Source: Blattamonas nauphoetae
Lineage: Eukaryota > Preaxostyla > Oxymonadida
Reading direction: 5' to 3'
Assembly: GCA_033064195.1 (NCBI GenBank)
Contig: JARBJD010000023.1
Location: 400,331 to 464,330 of the forward strand
DNA: 64,000 nucleotides
Under the pieces are notes generated by a model, which saw only the letters and a list, made by a program, of their open reading frames with translations, was not told where the DNA came from and ran no database searches. Position numbers and translations under genes: made by a program. Shown here piece after piece: positions 59,463 to 64,000 of this stretch; position 1 is the stretch's first letter, and every line of letters begins with the position of its first letter.

Positions 59463-62271
59463 GGCTCTCACCAATGCAGACGATGTCGAGCTGAAGGATC
59501 TTCTCAAACTCCACGAAGCTTCACAGCCAATTGAGATTGTTGACTATATGTTGGTCTTTGAAAATACAGAGCATCCATCGTTCAAAGAGAAAGAGACAAA
59601 AATCCTTGAAGAGGCAGCCGTATGGAATCTTCTGTTCTCTACCCCGCATTCTCTCACTCATCACATCCATTCTCATCTCGAATATCCAGAAGAAAAAATC
59701 TAAAGAAAAAAACCGAAGACAGACACGTTATCAAGCGCCTGCTCGAACGTCTGTGCTAAAAGTGGTAGACCTCCCGGAGAACCTCGAATGCGATGCTAAC
59801 AAAAGTGCTGGAGACTTGGTTGACGACGAGATTGCACAGATCCGGCTGGAACAGTCGAGAGAACGACGAGAACACCAACAGACCAAAAGTACGAAAAAGC
59901 AGTAAAAGAGGCTGAAATGGCAGAGGTCGCACAAACTGAAAACAACGATGATGTCAACGAGGTGGCACTCTTTTCCAAGTCGAAGCAGAAGACCAGCAAA
60001 GACATTGAGAAAGTCAAGCAGCTCATCATGACCAAGCTCGCAGACCGAAGAATCGCTTTCGACGAACAGAAGAGCGTTGACGGAAAGAACATTCTTCTTC
60101 GAATTTCCGCCATATTTGAGGCCTTGTGTATCGAAGCGGAACGTCTCCACATCAAAAAGGTTCTCAAAGAAGAGTTCGTCACGAACGAAGATGACACCGG
60201 CATCATCGAATTCACCGTTCAGCACAGAAAAGATTTTCCGGGGATTGATCGGCCAAATGTGTTTTTCTACCCTTCCGAGCGAAAGTGACTTGCCTGGTCG
60301 CTCCTCACTTCCATAGAGGTTACCAACGACGATAAATTTGGAGACATTCCCTTTGGGGACAGCCTCATCCCTCAAGTCGGTGTGGAAGTGGTACAAGTTC
60401 GGGCTAGGAACGCCACCCAATGCACTTGCCAGCTATTTCGGTTGAGAGGGTTGCAGCACAGTTCGCGTTCAACGAATACCTCATCAAGTCACTCTCCATC
60501 CTCGCATTGGTTGGGATCGTCGTCTTCGTCCTCGACCAGGTGGACAGGACAGGCACTGCACGAACAATTGCGTAGCTCGTCGATGTTGTCATCATCTTCG
60601 TCCGGTCTTCCATTTTCGACCGTCTCTGGCGCCGAAAGAACGCGCGCAGCCTGTACGACACAAACTCCCTCAAACCAACCGAGCCAGACATGATCCGACC
60701 CGTGTTCATCGGAAAGATGCAGTTCTCAGACATCACCGGCCACACCGAACGTGTCTACCCCACCCGACTCAAAGTGTGTCGGACAGTGGTAAGCTGGATC
60801 GTCAGTGCCATCTTCCTCGCTCTCTCGATTGCGGGGCAGTGGGCGACTGTGTTCTACGAGGCAGACCTTGTCAGCACATTTCATGTCCAGGCCGATTCGG
60901 AGGCTGTACTGTTCCTCGTCCGATGCAAGCCTGGCCTGATCAACGGAGTGCTGCAGATGGTACTGTGGTCACTGTATGGACGAGTGGCGGTGTGGCTGAC
61001 CGAGTTTGAGAATCACAAACGGTCGGAAAAGCACGAATTGTGGTATACGATGAAGATGGTTGTGTTTCTGCTGGTGAACTCGTCGTTCTCGTTCTTCATC
61101 ATCTTGCCCAGAGCCGATCTGGGAAGAGCGTCCAACGAGGACGAGCTCTTCAAGCAGCTCACTCTTCGTGCGAACATCCTCCTCATCCTCCAGTTCCTGA
61201 AGAGGGAGCTCGGACACACTGTCATTGGCAATCTGATCGGGAGTGTCCCTGTGTGGAGGAGACGAGCACAAACACGACACTACGAACGGAAGAAGAGGGC
61301 GCTGTGAAGAACTTGGACGACGACCAGTCGCGCTTCAACACCCCAACACCCGGTATGGACCTGATGAGCCAAGACCTGTATAGCCAGACACAAAGCAGGC
61401 TGAACACAATGGAGACAGCAGACGACGTGCGGGGGCGGAAGGGGAAGAAAGAAAAGTAGAAGAAGAAGGTCAGGCAGTCCACCAAAATGACTGTGGTGCC
61501 ACGCGAGCTGATGCTGGAGCTGCGGGAGAAGCGGAGGGAGTTCAGGGAGTACGAGAACGAGTACAACAAACGCATGTCGGAAGTCGAGTTTGAGCAGTCG
61601 AAGGGCAAGTACGATTACGTGCAGCAGTATCTGGACAAGCTGAACTACATCCTGCAGATCGCCTTCTTCACTCCGATCTCGCCCCTCTCGTCCCTCGTGG
61701 CTCTCATCAGCGGCGTGCTCGACACCCTCTCCGCGCGGTACAAGCTGCTCAACACAAAGCAACACCCGATCCCGTCGACTCGCCCAAACACGTCGTGGAT
61801 GGAAACGTCGATCACGACGATCATCTGGGCCTCCATCCCGCTCACCACACTCGAGCTGTATTACTGTTTCCGCGCCAAGCTGACCGACCTCTTCACGGGA
61901 GGCTACACTCCAACCACTGCGACAACGCAGCGTTTGTTTTCTTCATCCAGTTTCTTGCTGCGTTGGCACTGGAGAACTTGTTTCTGGCAGTCCGTGCGGC
62001 GATTGCGCTGTCTGTCAGTGCGGTCCCGAGAATGGTGCGCAGATCGATCAAAGAGGACGAGGTGACTTACTTTCTCTTCCTCAAATTCATTTCCCTTTTT
62101 CAGAAAATGTAAGAGGATATGCTCAGCCTTGTCAAATAAAACGATAAGAAGGAGCGTGAGAGGAAGCGATTCAAGACGGACATGGAGGAGTTCTACAGAA
62201 AACAAGAAGAACGGAAGAAGAAGCAAATCCTTGACATTCACCCCGAACTCAAGAAGAAAAAGCATCCTTAA
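59463..62271 (+). pseudogene. Disrupted anoctamin (TMEM16) gene
   Basis: TMEM16 proteins are calcium-gated lipid scramblases or chloride channels. Family marks along 2.8 kb are VDYMLVFENTEHPSF (dimerisation domain, usual IDYVLVY), WKWYKFGLGTPPNALASYFG then ERVAAQFAFNEYLI (usual YFGEKIAFYFAWL), RPVFIGKMQFSDITGHTERV, LYGRVAVWLTEFENHKRSEK (usual Y..A..LTDWENHRT), KMVVFLLVNSSFSFFIIL and MSEVEFEQSKGKYDYVQQYL. The C-terminus is charged (RKRFKTDMEEFYRKQEERKK) and ends at TAA 62269. The frame changes near 59885, 60446 and 61290. In-frame TAG occurs at 60573 and 61457, and TAA at 62110 and 62137. One 32-base intron (about 60287-60318) splices normally. The Ca2+-site helices are partly present. It looks decayed, though assembly errors could account for the frame changes. 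Confidence 0.8.
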
Positions 62272-62434
62272 TCAAGGTGCTTTCCCTTCTTCATTTGGTG
62301 CGTATTAATTTTTCACATTTTAACTTGCTTCTAATCGATCCAACCCCTTAAACATATCTCACCTGGTTTCAGCTTTCTTTCTTCGTTTATCTTGTTTCTG
62401 TGCATTCTTCGATTCATTTCTTATGCACTCATGA

Positions 62435-63000
62435 TTGTAGACTGCATCTGCTCAAATCGACACGGAATTCGGGGCGATCAAGCTGAAAGTGGGCTTCATC
62501 CTCATCTTCGACGACATCATCGGGCTTAAGATGCAGCAGAGCATCTACCTGCGCTCAGAGGGTCTGACGTACCAGATGGAGTCAGAGAAGGAGCTTCCTA
62601 TTCGCATATCTCTATTTTGTAGTCCGTCACATCAAACTTCTTTTATGTCGACTACTAACTTGTCCTTTCATCTCAGCTTATCCAAGCATATCCACACATC
62701 CCTACTGACAACATATCTGAACAGAGTCTATGTTCTGGAGATTTTCAGCGAAGCCTATCATTCAAACCAGGTAACAGCCCGACCACATGGGATATATTCT
62801 TAATATGGAATTCTTGATAATTCACGCTGTTTCTCTGTTATGTTCGTTCATTATTTGTCGTTCTTTCGGTCGCAGATCGGAGAGTCTACAATCAACATCC
62901 TGACGCAGGATCGCAGCTGTCCGCACCGAATGATCTCCAACAAGAACACTTTTTACGACAACAACGTCATTTGCCAGCTCAAAAGTCTGCTTTCCACTTC
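62435..63000 (+). other. Exon-like coding fragments, unassigned
   Basis: After a pyrimidine-rich TTGTAG acceptor, bases about 62442-62610 read without a stop as DTEFGAIKLKVGFILIFDDI, then LKMQQSIYLRSEGLTYQME. A second open piece (about 62876-62985) reads IGESTINILTQDRSCPHRM. G+C is higher than in the flanks, as in genuine exons here. I could not join the pieces or find a start or stop. They may be exons of an unrecognised gene or remnants of one. Confidence 0.3.
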
Positions 63001-63220
63001 ATCTTATTGACCATTTTCTCTCCCATCGTCTCCATCCATTCCACAACAAACGTCATCAGTTGGTTGACCAAAAGCTAAAACCACGCCCACTGCTACATCA
63101 TCAAAGCCACAGACTCCTTTGGCACAGAAAATAAAACAGAAGACACAAGTGTCTGCCACATCCCAAACACCCATCGCACTCCAACACGCCTGAATGCATC
63201 AATGAAGCTGAGTAATATTC

Positions 63221-63475
63221 ATGGATCCAGTCAACCAGATTAAATCAGCTCTAAGCGCAGTCGACTCTGTGGCCATTGAGTTTGGTCATCAAGATATCCA
63301 AACGCTTCTTCAAATCAAGAAGTCGGCTGTTTTCGTTAATAGGATATACAATACTCTTGCCAAAATTCTTCGATCTGAATTATTGGGCGAGTTTGGGCAC
63401 AGTTGCTGCTTGCTGGTTCAAATTGTCGCTGACGACAGTCCCAATGCGATTTCCACGATTCTAAAGAAGGATTGA
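63221..63475 (+). CDS. Hypothetical protein (84 residues)
   Basis: The ATG at 63221 opens MDPVNQIKSALSAVDSVAIE and closes with TGA at 63473. The product is helical with a hydrophobic C-terminal segment (GEFGHSCCLLVQIVADD). There is no recognised family. It resembles the helical, Leu-rich style of the repeat-family proteins nearby, so it may be a truncated copy of something similar. Confidence 0.35.
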   Translation: MDPVNQIKSALSAVDSVAIEFGHQDIQTLLQIKKSAVFVNRIYNTLAKILRSELLGEFGHSCCLLVQIVADDSPNAISTILKKD

Positions 63476-64000
63476 ACAGATCGCAGATCGAGAAATTGGA
63501 AGATTCCAAGTGGATAGTGTTGAGGATACATTTGTAGCGACGTGACATGTTACAAGGAACCACAGACTAGAGTAAACACCTCATCGAACAAAACACTCTG
63601 TCCTCGTTCGCGGACTTGAATGCTAACTTGAACATTACAAATGCATCCATGATCCAATTGCACAAAATTATCCTTTCCAGCGTCCAGATGACACCTGACT
63701 TCGAACCACACACAGCTTAGAGAAAAGCGAGGATTCTGGAAGTCTCGTTCAATAACAACCAAGTCTCAACTGTTTCTCATTTTCCCGAATTCTTCATATC
63801 ATGGTAGTGTCAGTCATTTCACCTGATTGCTGCCCAAAATCTCCTTTCTCCGAACAAGTTCCATCTCCGGCTAACACAATAGTGAGGCGATAAACGGCTC
63901 TTATTCATCATGTAATTGAAAGAATTTAGCGATGATGTCGTTCAAACGTGTTGTAACTGAAACTGTTTTCAAGAAATGATGGTCCGATTGATTCTTTGTG
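63476..64000. other. Window end, no gene resolved
   Basis: A minus-strand stretch (about 63760-63550) is open for 70 codons but begins with TTG, not ATG (NPRFSLSCVWFEVRCHLDAG). It could be an internal exon of a gene running in from beyond the window. An upstream minus-strand ATG piece (MELVRRKEILGSNQ, about 63870) might be its first exon, but I found no in-frame junction. Confidence 0.25.

Noticed and set aside
59463-62271. Genome-wide TAA/TAG to Gln recoding
   Set aside because: Conserved genes in the window end at TAG (WASHC1, VPS11) or TAA (clathrin light chain, Pth2-like) at the expected family C-termini, so the code here is standard. The idea is kept only as a locus-specific question.
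1-64000. tRNA, rRNA and CRISPR features
   Set aside because: No tRNA cloverleaf, rRNA-like stretch or spaced direct repeat was noticed by eye. A tRNAscan-type search could still find a tRNA I missed.

Overview
The window is gene-dense nuclear DNA from a flagellated protist, most likely an oxymonad (Metamonada, Preaxostyla). Seen directly: about 28 spliced or single-exon protein genes on both strands, 50-odd tiny GT..AG introns (mostly 26-130 bases), intergenic gaps of a few tens to hundreds of bases, and standard stops (TAA, TAG and TGA all close genes). From memory, the broken repeat-family copy at 57493-58200 closely resembles a very large multi-copy family of the oxymonad Blattamonas nauphoetae, and the intron style fits. 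That assignment is recognition, not a database result.

Layout. 1-4300: end of an unknown gene, WASH complex subunit 1 and eIF2-alpha. 4414-13952: a 2399-residue single-exon F-box protein, divergent from an armadillo-type protein. 14114-18290: clathrin light chain, a DUF4602/C1orf131-like nucleolar protein, a short VPS11 and a tiny hypothetical. 18455-22763: a RING-sirtuin fusion, a histidine phosphatase divergent from a membrane-anchored Pth2-like protein, and an unknown. 22857-27935: a CFAP92-like ciliary protein with duplicated 3' exons. 28187-36909, all on the minus strand: CENP-S/MHF1, DIM1 (U5 15 kDa), DNAJC2/zuotin, beta-COP and VPS26C of Retriever. 36977-47942: a BSD-domain protein, two multi-pass membrane proteins, a Glu/Lys-rich protein, Nup62/Nsp1 and a leucine-rich-repeat protein. 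48014-55350: a large pseudokinase-type protein and a CELF-type RNA-binding protein.

55500-64000 is different: two inverted-repeat MITEs, decayed copies of a repeat family, a disrupted anoctamin (TMEM16) and unassigned exon-like fragments. This is the accessory part of the window.

Membrane traffic is prominent: WASH (endosomal actin), VPS26C (Retriever recycling), VPS11 (HOPS/CORVET), clathrin light chain and beta-COP (COPI). RNA and translation genes (eIF2-alpha, DIM1, DNAJC2, CELF, Nup62, the DUF4602 protein) and a kinetochore/Fanconi histone-fold protein make up the rest. Neighbours do not form operons. Several divergent pairs share upstream gaps of only 33-80 bp and may be co-regulated. 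Exon boundaries were worked out by hand from reading frame, family alignment from memory and GT/AG sites, so individual splice sites may be wrong by a few bases.
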